A DNA stretch of 64,000 nucleotides, from the NCBI RefSeq assembly GCF_000300235.2, contig NZ_CP004388.1:2452501-2516500 (forward strand), read 5' to 3'. Every line of letters begins with the position of its first letter. Within the stretch, counting starts at the first letter, position 1. The notes under the pieces are model-generated. The model searched no databases. It saw only the letters and a list, made by a program, of their open reading frames with translations, and was not told where the DNA came from. Position numbers and translations under genes: made by a program. Source of the DNA: Thalassospira xiamenensis M-5 = DSM 17429 (GTDB lineage: Bacteria; Pseudomonadota; Alphaproteobacteria; Rhodospirillales; Thalassospiraceae). Below are positions 9,439 to 18,979 of this stretch, piece by piece.

Positions 9439-10221
9439 ATGCGCTTTCCTCTAAAATCACGTATTTCGTGTGCCGGTATCGCAGCCGTCATCCTGTGTGC
9501 CGCTGCCTCCCACGCCTCTGCTGAAACAGACTGGTCGGGCTTTTATGGCGGCCTGGCACTTGGTGGCGCATATAGTGCGGCAAAGCCGGACACCGACGTG
9601 CTGTATACCGGTTATTTCCAGGACAGTGCCTTGGGCAGTGACAGAAACCAACTCACCCCGATCCTCAATGAAACGATCGAGGGTTTTGATGTCACCGGCT
9701 CTGCCCTTTTCGGATACGACCATCAGGACCGTAATATGATTTACGGGGTGGAAGGCGATCTGACATTCATGCCGTTTTCTGAATCAGAAAGCCATGGCCG
9801 GACCGCGTATGATACATCTCCGGCCAACAGCTTCACGTCCCAAACCACCGTTGAATCGGATTTCACCTTTAGCATCCGCCCCAAAATCGGCTATGCGACC
9901 GGGGGATGGCAGGTCTATTTCGCGGCGGGTCCATCGATCAGCCGGTTCAAAACCACACATAAATTCACCGATACTTTTGGTACAGGCACAAATCATACAT
10001 TTACCGATACGAAAACGGCATTCGGCGTGTCGGGCAGCATCGGGGCCGGGTACCTGATCGGCAATGGCTGGTCGCTTCGCGGGGACTATGTCCTGACCTA
10101 TTTCCCGTCCATTGTAGACGGCGACAGAGACATTGGCCAAGGCGGTGCTGCCTCAGACCTTTCTTATGATGGCGACTTCCAGTCGCACAATGTCCGCTTT
10201 GCATTGATCAAGCGCTTCTGA
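9439..10221 (+). CDS. Outer-membrane beta-barrel protein (opacity/Omp25-type porin family)
   Basis: The 260-residue product starts with a classical signal peptide (about 1-28, with a hydrophobic core and ASHASA before the cut). The mature part opens with DWSGFYGGLALGGAYS, typical of alphaproteobacterial Omp25/opacity-like barrels. Alternating strands and the terminal strand NVRFALIKRF, ending in Phe, mark a barrel inserted by the BAM complex. The function is probably structural or related to surface interaction. It is followed by a strong terminator and stands alone. Confidence 0.85.
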   Translation: MRFPLKSRISCAGIAAVILCAAASHASAETDWSGFYGGLALGGAYSAAKPDTDVLYTGYFQDSALGSDRNQLTPILNETIEGFDVTGSALFGYDHQDRNMIYGVEGDLTFMPFSESESHGRTAYDTSPANSFTSQTTVESDFTFSIRPKIGYATGGWQVYFAAGPSISRFKTTHKFTDTFGTGTNHTFTDTKTAFGVSGSIGAGYLIGNGWSLRGDYVLTYFPSIVDGDRDIGQGGAASDLSYDGDFQSHNVRFALIKRF

Positions 10222-10243
10222 TCTTCTGACATATGTCTGGCTC

Positions 10244-10272
10244 AAAACGGCGTCCAATTCGGGCGCCGTTTT
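10244..10272 (+). terminator. Intrinsic terminator after the outer-membrane protein gene
   Basis: AAAACGGCG (10244-10252) pairs with CGCCGTTTT (10264-10272), followed by GCTTT. It lies 22 bases after the stop. Confidence 0.8.
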
Positions 10273-10392
10273 GCTTTACCAGCCACTTACATTCATCCCG
10301 GCGGAACATCACCCTGTCACAAGACGTTAAAGGCAGGTCACCCTCCTGCCGCCTGCATCATGCCCGGCAGAATTCCGCCCGGAGCGTATTGC

Positions 10393-11574
10393 ATGACCGA
10401 TCCGATCAAGGCATCCGACACCCCCGCCATTGAAACCGGTGCTGCGGATGCCCCTACCGAAATCGATGAAGCCGAAGAAGCCGAACAAAGAATGTTAAGC
10501 GCGCGTGCACGCGCCTATCGCCGGGCGCGCACGGTATCGGTGATCGGCACCTTCGTCATTCTGGCCTTTGGCTGTTTTTACGTCGCCCAAAGCCTGATCC
10601 TGCCGGTGATACTGGCCTTCCTGCTGGCACTGGTGTTTTCCCCGGTCGTCCGCACACTGGCGCGCTATCGCATCCCGCAAAGCCTGACCGCGCTTGCGAT
10701 TGTCCTGACCCTGACGACATCCGTGATCGCCGGGATTTATGGTCTGAGTGAACCGGTATCAAAATGGATCGATGACGCCCCCAAAATCGAACGTCAGTTG
10801 CGCCTGCGTCTGGCCGATCTTGGCGGGCCGCTTGAAAAACTGCGCGATGTGCAAAAGCAGGTCGAAGAAGCCACCAATCAGAATGACGGGGCCGACACGC
10901 AAAAGGTCGTGGTCCAGGAACCCACCATGATCAGCCAGGCCGCCCGGGGCGCACCGGAAATTGTTGCCGGTATTGCGCTCATGCTCGTGCTGCTGCTGTT
11001 CATTCTCTCGTCGGGGGATATGGTCTATGAAAAAATGGTCCGCACCCTGCCAACCTTTGGCGACCGGCGAAAGGGACTGCGCATCGCGCACGATATCGAA
11101 CGTGAAGTTTCGCGCTATCTCCTTACCATATCGGCAATCAATATCGGGCTTGGCGTCATCATCGGAAGCCTCCTTGCCATTGTTGGCATGCCCAATCCGG
11201 TTTTATGGGGCATTGTTGCGGCGATCCTGAATTTCGTGCCGCTTCTGGGGGCGGTTGTCGGCATCGGCATTGTCGGCATGGTCGCACTGGTTTCCATGCC
11301 GACCACAACCGCGGCCCTGCTGCCACCCGCGATCTATCTCGCCTGCACCGCGCTTGAAGGCCAGTTTCTCACCCCGGCCCTTGTCGGCAACCGGCTGCGC
11401 ATCAATTCGGTCGCGATCATCCTCGCCATTGCGTTCTGGGGCTGGATATGGGGCTTCATCGGTGTGCTTGTCGCCGTCCCGCTTCTGATCGTCATGAGCG
11501 TCTTTGCCAAACATGTCGAAGGATTGGGGGGCTTGCGCGAAATGCTCGGCCCCAACAACAATAACGGCAACTGA
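10393..11574 (+). CDS. AI-2E family transporter (PerM-like permease)
   Basis: The 393-residue inner-membrane protein has paired N-terminal transmembrane helices (about 45-95), a third near 105-125, a soluble helical segment (about 130-195), then several C-terminal helices. It includes the conserved NFVPLLGAVVGIGIVG and the region after it. These match the AI-2E exporter/PerM family (UPF0118). Members export autoinducer-2 or act as sodium/proton antiporters; the substrate here is unknown. GGAG 9 bases before the ATG at 10393 supports this start over an ATG 33 bases upstream. Confidence 0.88.
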   Translation: MTDPIKASDTPAIETGAADAPTEIDEAEEAEQRMLSARARAYRRARTVSVIGTFVILAFGCFYVAQSLILPVILAFLLALVFSPVVRTLARYRIPQSLTALAIVLTLTTSVIAGIYGLSEPVSKWIDDAPKIERQLRLRLADLGGPLEKLRDVQKQVEEATNQNDGADTQKVVVQEPTMISQAARGAPEIVAGIALMLVLLLFILSSGDMVYEKMVRTLPTFGDRRKGLRIAHDIEREVSRYLLTISAINIGLGVIIGSLLAIVGMPNPVLWGIVAAILNFVPLLGAVVGIGIVGMVALVSMPTTTAALLPPAIYLACTALEGQFLTPALVGNRLRINSVAIILAIAFWGWIWGFIGVLVAVPLLIVMSVFAKHVEGLGGLREMLGPNNNNGN

Positions 11575-11631
11575 TTTCGACCCGATGGCAACCCGATTGC
11601 GAAACGGCGCAAAAACTGCCAGTCTTCTGGC

Positions 11632-12486
11632 ATGTCAGACGCATCAAACGAACCGTTTCGCATCCTGTCTCATGACTGCACCGGCGTTTTGGCCCTTAAG
11701 GCCAGGACATGCCACAGCTTTGCCAGACACAGCCATGAACAGTTCGGCATCGGCTTCATGTTTGAGGGCGCACAAAAATCGCTTTCGGGGCGCGGCATGG
11801 TCGAAGCCGGGGCGGGCAACATCATCACGGTCAATCCGCGCGAAGTCCATGACGGCACACCGATTGGCCAAAGCCCGCGAGGCTGGAACATGCTGTATTT
11901 CGATCCGGACCTGATCAGTTACGCCGCCCACGACATGACAGACGGCAAATCAGGCGAATACGAATTCACCAACCCGGTCATGACATCCCCCGATGTCGCA
12001 AATTGCTTTGCCGCCCTTTTTAACGCCATCACCCAGGGTAACAGCCAGACCGCAGCGCTCCGGCGCGAAGAAATGCTGTTTCTTCTGCTCCATCACGCGA
12101 TCATTGTACCCGGCATCAAACCGGGCCAATCCGACCCTGTCCGCAATCAGGCCCCCAACCGTGCCGATCAAAACATCGCGCGCGCCAAGGCCATGATTGA
12201 CGATGCCCCGGACGAAAACCTCTCGCTTGCCGATCTCGCCAATGCCGCCGGGCTAAGCCGCTTTCAGACCGTCCGCCATTTCACCCGCGCGACGGGGCTT
12301 ACCCCACATGCCTATATCATCCAGCGCCGCCTCGACCTCTCCCGCCGCCTGATCGCGACGGGTACAGCACTTGCCGACGTCGCCGCAACCGCGGGCTTTG
12401 CCGATCAAAGCCACCTGAACCGGCATTTCATCCGCGCCTATGGCCTGTCACCGGGGCGATATGCCCGCGCACTTCGTGCAAACTGA
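11632..12486 (+). CDS. AraC-family regulator with N-terminal cupin
   Basis: The 284-residue product has an N-terminal cupin-like sensor (about 1-150) with CHSFARHSHEQFGIGFMFEG and a C-terminal double helix-turn-helix (about 185-282). The second recognition unit reads DVAATAGFADQSHLNRHFIRAYGLSPGRY (two overlapping signatures, about 250-278). Cupin-AraC proteins next to LysE genes commonly control that exporter and sense an amino acid or analogue. The LysE-type gene follows 96 bases downstream on the same strand. Confidence 0.85.
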   Translation: MSDASNEPFRILSHDCTGVLALKARTCHSFARHSHEQFGIGFMFEGAQKSLSGRGMVEAGAGNIITVNPREVHDGTPIGQSPRGWNMLYFDPDLISYAAHDMTDGKSGEYEFTNPVMTSPDVANCFAALFNAITQGNSQTAALRREEMLFLLLHHAIIVPGIKPGQSDPVRNQAPNRADQNIARAKAMIDDAPDENLSLADLANAAGLSRFQTVRHFTRATGLTPHAYIIQRRLDLSRRLIATGTALADVAATAGFADQSHLNRHFIRAYGLSPGRYARALRAN

Positions 12487-12582
12487 TCCATTTCCGGGCC
12501 TGCAATTCCGTTCAAGAATACCCGATCAAAACACGCTTAACTGCGCGGATCAGGTCAAACCACAAAACGGAACCATGCCATC

Positions 12583-13197
12583 ATGATCAGCCCCGACTAT
12601 CTCCTGACCTCGCTTATTGTCGTCCTGCTGCCCGGCACGGGGGTGATCTATACCCTTGCCATCGGGCTTGGGCGCGGCATGCGTGCGAGCATCTGGGCAG
12701 CCTTTGGCTGCACGCTCGGCATCCTGCCTGCCATGGGGGCAAGCATCCTTGGCCTCGCGGCTCTGTTGCATACCAGTGCGCTCGCCTTTGAAACCCTGCG
12801 CTACCTTGGCGTCGCGTGGCTGCTTTACATGGCGTGGGGCATGTGGCGTGGCACGGGTGCGATGAAAGTCACCGCCAAATCCGATCCGGTCCATGCCACC
12901 AAAATCATCCGCGATGCCATCCTGCTCAACGCGCTCAACCCGAAACTGTCCCTGTTCTTCCTGGCCTTCCTGCCGCAATTCGTCACCCCGGATACCGCCG
13001 GAACCACCGCCCAGATGATCCTGCTCGGCCTGATCTTCATGGCGATCACCTTCGCAGTGTTCATCGTCTACGGCTTCTTCGCCAGCACCCTGCGCCGCCA
13101 CGTCATCGAACGGCCAAGGATCATGAACTGGCTGGGGAAAAGCTTTGCAGGGGTGTTTGTTCTGCTGGGGGCAAAGCTCATGGTCGCAAACCGGTAG
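12583..13197 (+). CDS. LysE/RhtB-family amino-acid exporter
   Basis: The 204-residue inner-membrane protein has six predicted helices. It opens with the family-typical LLPGTGVIYTLAIGLGRGMR and carries LNPKLSLFFLAFLPQFV in the middle, both LysE/RhtB signatures. Members export amino acids or homoserine lactones. The AraC gene upstream is the probable regulator. The substrate cannot be told from sequence. Confidence 0.9.
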   Translation: MISPDYLLTSLIVVLLPGTGVIYTLAIGLGRGMRASIWAAFGCTLGILPAMGASILGLAALLHTSALAFETLRYLGVAWLLYMAWGMWRGTGAMKVTAKSDPVHATKIIRDAILLNALNPKLSLFFLAFLPQFVTPDTAGTTAQMILLGLIFMAITFAVFIVYGFFASTLRRHVIERPRIMNWLGKSFAGVFVLLGAKLMVANR

Positions 13198-13242
13198 CAT
13201 AGGAAGTAGTGAAAGCACACCATTCTGTGATTCACTTGCGCC

Positions 13243-14004
13243 TTAAGCTTCTTCCAAGCAAGTGAGGAATAAGTTCGCAAGAACGGCAATTGTTTTGATG
13301 TCCGCAACTAGGTTTGCATGGAAAACAGCAGGCTCAGCTTCTTCCTCAAACGAGTGCATAATGCAGGGTACAAAATAGTGCATTTCTTCATACTGCTGCT
13401 TCAAGCGCACATGCAATTCTAAGTCGCCATTTCGAAGCGCTTCATTTGCTTGCTTAACAAGCTGATTATATTGTTCGGTATCCCGAACACAGTAAGGCGG
13501 AATGTACAAAGGGATTCGGTGTACTAACGCGTCACGCCACTCAGTAATGTGAGTAAACCAATCTCTAAATTCGACAATCTTGTCTCGAAATCTTTGTGGC
13601 AAGTCACGCCACAGATCACGACAATCTCTGGAGAGCTTCACTTCCCTCGTTCTAAATGTACTACCATCTCGATGTTTTAAGTTACGCTCATTAATCCAAA
13701 TCCAAGCTAAATTATCCAGACAACCGATGATATTGGAAATACTTGCTTGGATGTGGATAGTTGCTTCCTTGACATCACCCCTTGGGGGTATGTCGTCAAT
13801 ATCGGGAGGAAGCAATTCATAAACGCGGTCCACAGCATGATCTAGGGTTTCCAGCCGCCGACAAAGTCCATGATGAGCGTGTTCGCGGGCCTCGCGAGTT
13901 GCAAACTCGTGCACAATAAAACGTTCTTTGCATGCATTTAGATGCTCTCTGGCTTCAACAAACCCTTCAATCAACTGATCAATATGCTCTTGCGTAAAAT
14001 ACAT
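13243..14004 (-). CDS. Uncharacterised helical protein with a HEPN-like motif
   Basis: The 253-residue product is almost wholly alpha-helical. Residues 157-162 read R-D-A-L-V-H inside EWRDALVHRIPLYIPPY, an R-x4-H pattern as in HEPN RNases, preceded by a conserved-looking helix NIIGCLDNLAWIW (about 91-103). HEPN domains form the RNase part of many toxin and defence proteins; assignment here is inference. The gene is visibly AT-richer than its neighbours and uses more A/T-ending codons, suggesting transfer. The ATG at 14004 was chosen; a GTG 12 bases upstream is possible. No partner antitoxin is visible. Confidence 0.6.
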   Translation of the reverse strand: MYFTQEHIDQLIEGFVEAREHLNACKERFIVHEFATREAREHAHHGLCRRLETLDHAVDRVYELLPPDIDDIPPRGDVKEATIHIQASISNIIGCLDNLAWIWINERNLKHRDGSTFRTREVKLSRDCRDLWRDLPQRFRDKIVEFRDWFTHITEWRDALVHRIPLYIPPYCVRDTEQYNQLVKQANEALRNGDLELHVRLKQQYEEMHYFVPCIMHSFEEEAEPAVFHANLVADIKTIAVLANLFLTCLEEA

Positions 14005-14858
14005 TTTAAAGACCACCCTACTCCATCACGTCCCACCTCAGCCAACAAAGAGCCGGTGTTACTATGACACGCAGAATAACATTGGACACAAACCCAATTT
14101 AGGTACTGTTGGGATCTAGTGAAAACTTATTCTGCCACATCGGTTGGGAGAACAATGCGAAAGCCTGAGCCCGTATCACATCCGCCGTTTCGGTGCTTCA
14201 GTTATTCGGACCACAGCATCGCGAATGTCGAAGCAATTTTGACAAGACGGGCTAAAGAGCACGACGGCGCCTTGTCCGGCAACAATAGTCGCCCCCGATT
14301 CACCTGCCGATGACACAGGATGGTCGCACCAGTGGCGGTCAATGAACGCAAGGCAGGCGCATTTCGCGCCGTCGGTGACTGGCCTTCCGGCATTTCCAAA
14401 CGCAGCCATCTATCACGTCGCCAAGCCAGATGATCCCCGGCTTCGCCTCACCCCGAACGGCTCGCCCTCACCCAAAGGGCGCATCTCTCCCGTCATGATT
14501 CACACCAATTTTCCGCAAATTCTCCACGGGCTCATCACCCGGACGCAATACCGCCGTAATGGCTTTTCCACCTGCCAGTCATGATCCTTTGGCGATATCG
14601 CCGTCTTCCTTTCTGCCTGTCAGATCGCGGCTCTGTCATCGTCGTTACCAGCATCATCTTGTTCCTGTCTTTCCGGCCCGAATACGCAAAAACCCGCGAA
14701 AGCGAATCACGCTTTGCGGGTTTTGGGTCCGGGTGCATTTCCCCCGTTGACTTTTCTTTGATGCCACAAATGAAAGAACAAATCAAGAACAATTTTCAGG
14801 GAATTTGCAAAAAATCCTAATCCCTTGAAAAGATGTTATCTTTCAAAACCATATGCCC
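14005..14858. other. Long gap with no convincing gene
   Basis: About 850 bases lie between the HEPN-like gene and the hybrid kinase. Short open frames exist on both strands (for example 14176-14409 minus), but none has a good ribosome site, a recognisable motif or a clear boundary. The stretch looks like decayed sequence at the edge of an acquired islet. The only clear element is the terminator at 14688-14724. Confidence 0.5.
14688..14724. terminator. Long intrinsic terminator hairpin
   Basis: AAAACCCGC plus GAAAGCG (14689-14704) pairs with CGCTTT plus GCGGGTTTT (14710-14724) around a 5-base loop. It is symmetric enough to work on both strands, and probably ends minus-strand transcription from the hybrid kinase gene. 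Confidence 0.75.
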
Positions 14859-17800
14859 CTATTCCGCCGCATCGGAACTTTGCCGGGTCACTGCCCGCGT
14901 CATAAGCGCCCGCAATTTGGCCGGGCGCAGCGGCTTGTTCAGCAAGGCGAATCGCTGTGCCTTGATCAGCTCCGCCGTCTCGGTGCTGCGGTCCGCCGTG
15001 ATCACCACACCGGGAATATCAAGCCCGCGTTGGTCCCGCAGCCGGATCAGCACATCCAGCCCGGTTTCCCCGGAACTGAGGTGATAATCGGCCAAAATGA
15101 TATCGGGGACAAAGCCGATGTTATCATCGTTATCATCCTCATTCCCAAGCAGGATTTTCTCGGCATCCCTGCCTGACCGGGCGGTCGCCACCACGCAATT
15201 CCAGTTTTCCAGCATGGCGCGCATGCCATCAAGGATATCGGGTTCGTTATCGATGCAAAGGACGCGCAAACCGCCCAGTTCGCCGGCCATGCGGCGGCGC
15301 GGTTTGGGCATCGCGGCCTCGTCAACAATGCCAATCGGCACATCGACCGAGAAAACCGTCCCCCGCCCCGGTCGCGAGCGCACCGAAACCGTGTGATCAA
15401 GCGACCGGCCAAGCCGCTCGACAATCGCAAGGCCAAGGCCAAGCCCCTTGACATCGGTGGTTTCCGGCCCCTCAAGGCGATGGAATTCGCGGAAGATGAT
15501 TTTAAGCTTGTCCTCGGGGATGCCCGGCCCGCTATCCCAAACCTCGATCCTGATCTTGTCACCGCGCATCCGGCACCCGACCACCGCCCCGCCATGGCGG
15601 GTATAGCGCAGCGCGTTGGAGATGAAGTTTTGCAGGATACGGCGCAAAAGCCTGCTATCGCTTTTGACCCAGACATCACGCGGATGCACTGCAAAACGAA
15701 GCCCGGCCTTTTCCGCCACCGGCGTAAATTCGGTCTTAAGGGCATTGAGCACATCCGAAACCCGGAAATCGCGAATGGTGGGTTGCATGGCACCTGCATC
15801 AAGCTTGCAGATATCCAAAAGCTCGTTAAGCAGTTCCTCAACCCCCTTAAGCGACAGATCAACCTTGTTGACCAGATCATGGATGTCGTCGCGAAGTTCC
15901 TTGCCCCCCAGTGCTACGGTAAACAGGCGCGCGGCATTAAGCGGCTGCAACAAATCATGGCTGGCCGCAGCAAAGAACCGGGTCTTGGTATCGTTCGCCG
16001 TTTCGGCCTGCTCCTTGGCGACCGACAGCTCCGAGTTCAGTTCCTCAAGCGCATGCGTGCGCTCCGTCACGCGCGCTTCCAGCCCCTCGTTGGCATCCTT
16101 AAGCGCGCGTTCGGCATTCCGCCGTTCGGTAATGTCGTGATAGATACAGAAATAGCCAAGTACCTCGCCGGTTTCGTCAAAGTGCGGGATATATGTCCCC
16201 TCGGCATAGCGGTCCTCGCGTTCGCTGCGCTGATCCCGTTCGCTGCCGTCACTCGCCCCCCAGCCGCCTTTAGGGGCGGGAAAGTCGATCTCGAAACTCT
16301 GACGATAACCTTCAAGCACCGCGCGGATCATCGGCTCCAGCCGGACATAGCGTTCCTCGCCCACCGCTTCGCGCACCGCCATGCCATGCGCCTCGATACG
16401 GCGGATGCCAAACATCCGCTCATACGGGCGGTTGGTAAAACGCAGCCGCTGATTTTTGTCGGCATAGGCGATCATGACCGGGATGTTATCGGTATAAATG
16501 CGAATATTGCGCTCGCTTTCGCGCAATGCTTCCTCGGTCCTGACACGTGCGGTAATGTCGGCAATGGTCGCGACAAACCCGCCATCGGGCATCGGGTTGG
16601 TCCGCATTTCAAGCACCATGCCATCCGTTCTCTTGCGCTCGTAAGTATGGGGCAATCGTCGCATCTGCGGGGCGGCATTGCGCCCCAGAAGGATATCGAT
16701 ATCAACCGCACGCGCCCCATTGTCGCGGCAGATATCGACCAGTTCCGCAAGCGGCATCGTGACCTGAATATCGCTTGCGGTGATGCCCAAAAGATCGATA
16801 AAGCGATGGTTCCATGTCGCTAGACGCAAATTCTGGTCAAACACCCCGACCCCTTGCGAAATGTTTTCCAGCGTATTGAGCAAAAGATCCCGGTTGAATT
16901 TGATTGCCTCGGACGCTTCATCCAGAAGCTCCATCGCATCGCGCCGCGATACCGCCTTGTCGGGCAGCAGAAGCGCCATCACCACGCGCGATGACGCCGC
17001 ACCGACCGCGCCCGAAAGCAGATGTTCGGTAAAATTCGCCGCATCAAAATCGGCAATGTCGGATCGTTTGCAATCATCGCCGCGCTGGCTAAGGTAGGTG
17101 CGAAACGCGCGCTCTGCCCAATGTTTGCCAAGGAACCGCGCGGCAAGGTCTTCAAGGTCGCCAATCGTCACGCGCCCCGGCCATGTATCGTTTCTGGCTT
17201 TGGTATCCTTGCGATAGATATCGACAAAAAGCTGGGCCTGGCGGCGCTGGGTCACGCCTTGCACGCCAATCGCCGATCCGACAAACATCAGAACGAAATT
17301 AACCCCAAGCGACCAGACAACCCCGTGCGTCAGATGGTCCTCGATCCCCACACCCAGCAACGCCTGCGGCCGCAGGATACCAATGCCAAGCGGCCCGTCC
17401 GTCAGGATCGACATCGGCAAAAGCCCGCTTTGGATAAAGCTTGGCAGCAACAGGGTATAGCTCCACAGCACAAACCCGGAAATCAGGCCAAGCCGCACGC
17501 CCGTCCGGTTGATCGATTTAAGGTAAATCGCCGCCAGAACCGCCGGGCCGAACTGCGCCACCGCGGCAAAGGACAAAAGCCCGATATCAGCCAGCGCGTA
17601 TTTTTCCGACAAAAACCGGTAAAAGCCATAGGCCAGAAACAGGATGGCAATGATTGCCGCACGCCGGATTTTCAGAAGAACCTGGCTGACATCGCCTGCG
17701 AACCGCCCCTGCAATTTCTGCGACCGCAGCAAAAGCGGCATGACCAGATCGTTACACACCATCGTCGATACCGCGACGCACGATACGATCACCATGCCGG

Positions 17801-18845
17801 TACTGGCCGAAAGCCCCCCGACAAAGGCAAACACCGCCAGCCAGTTTTCCCCGCCCAGCAACGGCAGCGTCAGAACAAACGTATCGGGATTGACCGCCGG
17901 GTCCCCCCCAAACAGCAGGATTCCGGCAATCGCAATCGGCACGACGAAAATATTGATCGCAATCAGATAGCCGGGAAACAGCCAGCGTGCGGATTTCAAA
18001 TTCCGGCTGTCATCATTTTCAACGAATGTCACATGAAACTGACGCGGCAGACAGAAAATCGCAAACAGCGCCAACAGGGTCGAGATGAAGAAATGCGATG
18101 ACAGCCACGCATCGGGCTTGAACATCTCGGTAATATCGGGATTGGCTGCGGCCCGGATGCGCATGTCGCCAAAGCCATCAAACAGCCCGTAAACCACAAA
18201 CAGCCCGACGAACAAAAGCGCGACCAGCTTGACCATGCTTTCGAATGCCACCGCAAGGATCAGCCCGTCATGATGTTCCGACGCATGGATATAGCGCACC
18301 CCGAACAGGATCGCGAAAACCGCCATCAGGATCGTGACGTAAAACGCGGTATCCTTGGAAAAATCGGTCGCACTGTGGCGCACGATCTGCTCGCCGACCT
18401 CGCCGATCAGCACATCAAATGACAGCGACACGGCCTTAAGCTGAAGCGCGATATAGGCCAGAACCCCAATCACGGCAATGATCGCCACAAGGGCGGCCAG
18501 GCTTTGGCTTTTGCCATAGCGCGAGCCAAGAAAATCGGCAATCGAGGTAATGTTCTGTTCGCGGCAAACGGTCGCGATTTTGGTCATGATACCAAAACCG
18601 ACAATCATCATGATGATCGGGCCGATATAGATCGGCAAAAACGCCCAGCCGCGCGTCGCCGCCGTCCCGACCGAGCCGAAAAACGTCCAGCTCGTGCAAT
18701 AGACCGCCATCGACAGCGCATAGATGCTGGGCTTCAGCCGCGACGCCCGCCATTTTTCGGCATATTTGTCGCCATAATGCGCAATCGCGAACAAAAGCCC
18801 GATATAGGCCATGGCAACAATGAAAATAAGTCCGCCCTGAAGCAT
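14859..18845 (-). CDS. SSS-STAC-PAS-PAS hybrid sensor histidine kinase (CrbS/MxtR type)
   Basis: The 1328-residue protein begins with a sodium/solute symporter-like module of about 12-13 transmembrane helices (1 to about 510). A STAC-like segment (about 545-620), two PAS domains (about 650-760 and 770-910) and a coiled coil follow. The HisKA box has His963 (AAASHDLLQPLNAARL). The ATPase N, G1 and G2 boxes are NFISNALRYT, DSGPGIPED and GLGLGLAI. A C-terminal receiver has phospho-acceptor Asp1253 (ILADYHLSSGETG). This layout is that of CrbS/MxtR, which controls acetate use with a LuxR-type regulator. A candidate partner lies at 8634. The transporter part may sense or move a carboxylate or amino acid. 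Confidence 0.93.
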   Translation of the reverse strand: MLQGGLIFIVAMAYIGLLFAIAHYGDKYAEKWRASRLKPSIYALSMAVYCTSWTFFGSVGTAATRGWAFLPIYIGPIIMMIVGFGIMTKIATVCREQNITSIADFLGSRYGKSQSLAALVAIIAVIGVLAYIALQLKAVSLSFDVLIGEVGEQIVRHSATDFSKDTAFYVTILMAVFAILFGVRYIHASEHHDGLILAVAFESMVKLVALLFVGLFVVYGLFDGFGDMRIRAAANPDITEMFKPDAWLSSHFFISTLLALFAIFCLPRQFHVTFVENDDSRNLKSARWLFPGYLIAINIFVVPIAIAGILLFGGDPAVNPDTFVLTLPLLGGENWLAVFAFVGGLSASTGMVIVSCVAVSTMVCNDLVMPLLLRSQKLQGRFAGDVSQVLLKIRRAAIIAILFLAYGFYRFLSEKYALADIGLLSFAAVAQFGPAVLAAIYLKSINRTGVRLGLISGFVLWSYTLLLPSFIQSGLLPMSILTDGPLGIGILRPQALLGVGIEDHLTHGVVWSLGVNFVLMFVGSAIGVQGVTQRRQAQLFVDIYRKDTKARNDTWPGRVTIGDLEDLAARFLGKHWAERAFRTYLSQRGDDCKRSDIADFDAANFTEHLLSGAVGAASSRVVMALLLPDKAVSRRDAMELLDEASEAIKFNRDLLLNTLENISQGVGVFDQNLRLATWNHRFIDLLGITASDIQVTMPLAELVDICRDNGARAVDIDILLGRNAAPQMRRLPHTYERKRTDGMVLEMRTNPMPDGGFVATIADITARVRTEEALRESERNIRIYTDNIPVMIAYADKNQRLRFTNRPYERMFGIRRIEAHGMAVREAVGEERYVRLEPMIRAVLEGYRQSFEIDFPAPKGGWGASDGSERDQRSEREDRYAEGTYIPHFDETGEVLGYFCIYHDITERRNAERALKDANEGLEARVTERTHALEELNSELSVAKEQAETANDTKTRFFAAASHDLLQPLNAARLFTVALGGKELRDDIHDLVNKVDLSLKGVEELLNELLDICKLDAGAMQPTIRDFRVSDVLNALKTEFTPVAEKAGLRFAVHPRDVWVKSDSRLLRRILQNFISNALRYTRHGGAVVGCRMRGDKIRIEVWDSGPGIPEDKLKIIFREFHRLEGPETTDVKGLGLGLAIVERLGRSLDHTVSVRSRPGRGTVFSVDVPIGIVDEAAMPKPRRRMAGELGGLRVLCIDNEPDILDGMRAMLENWNCVVATARSGRDAEKILLGNEDDNDDNIGFVPDIILADYHLSSGETGLDVLIRLRDQRGLDIPGVVITADRSTETAELIKAQRFALLNKPLRPAKLRALMTRAVTRQSSDAAE

Positions 18846-18979
18846 CCGGCTTATGGCTCCGCGTATCGATCATGCCGCCAAAACAGTTGGTTGGCGTTTG
18901 GACTATACCACGACGCGCTTATGGACTAAAACGGCGCAAATCCAAACCCAACCAAAGACCAAGAACGATCAGGATTGTC

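Noticed and set aside
15393..16823. Long open frame on the plus strand inside the hybrid kinase gene
   Set aside because: It is antisense to well-conserved PAS and kinase domains, has Arg/His/Pro-biased composition and no motif; it is a by-product of GC-rich codon use.
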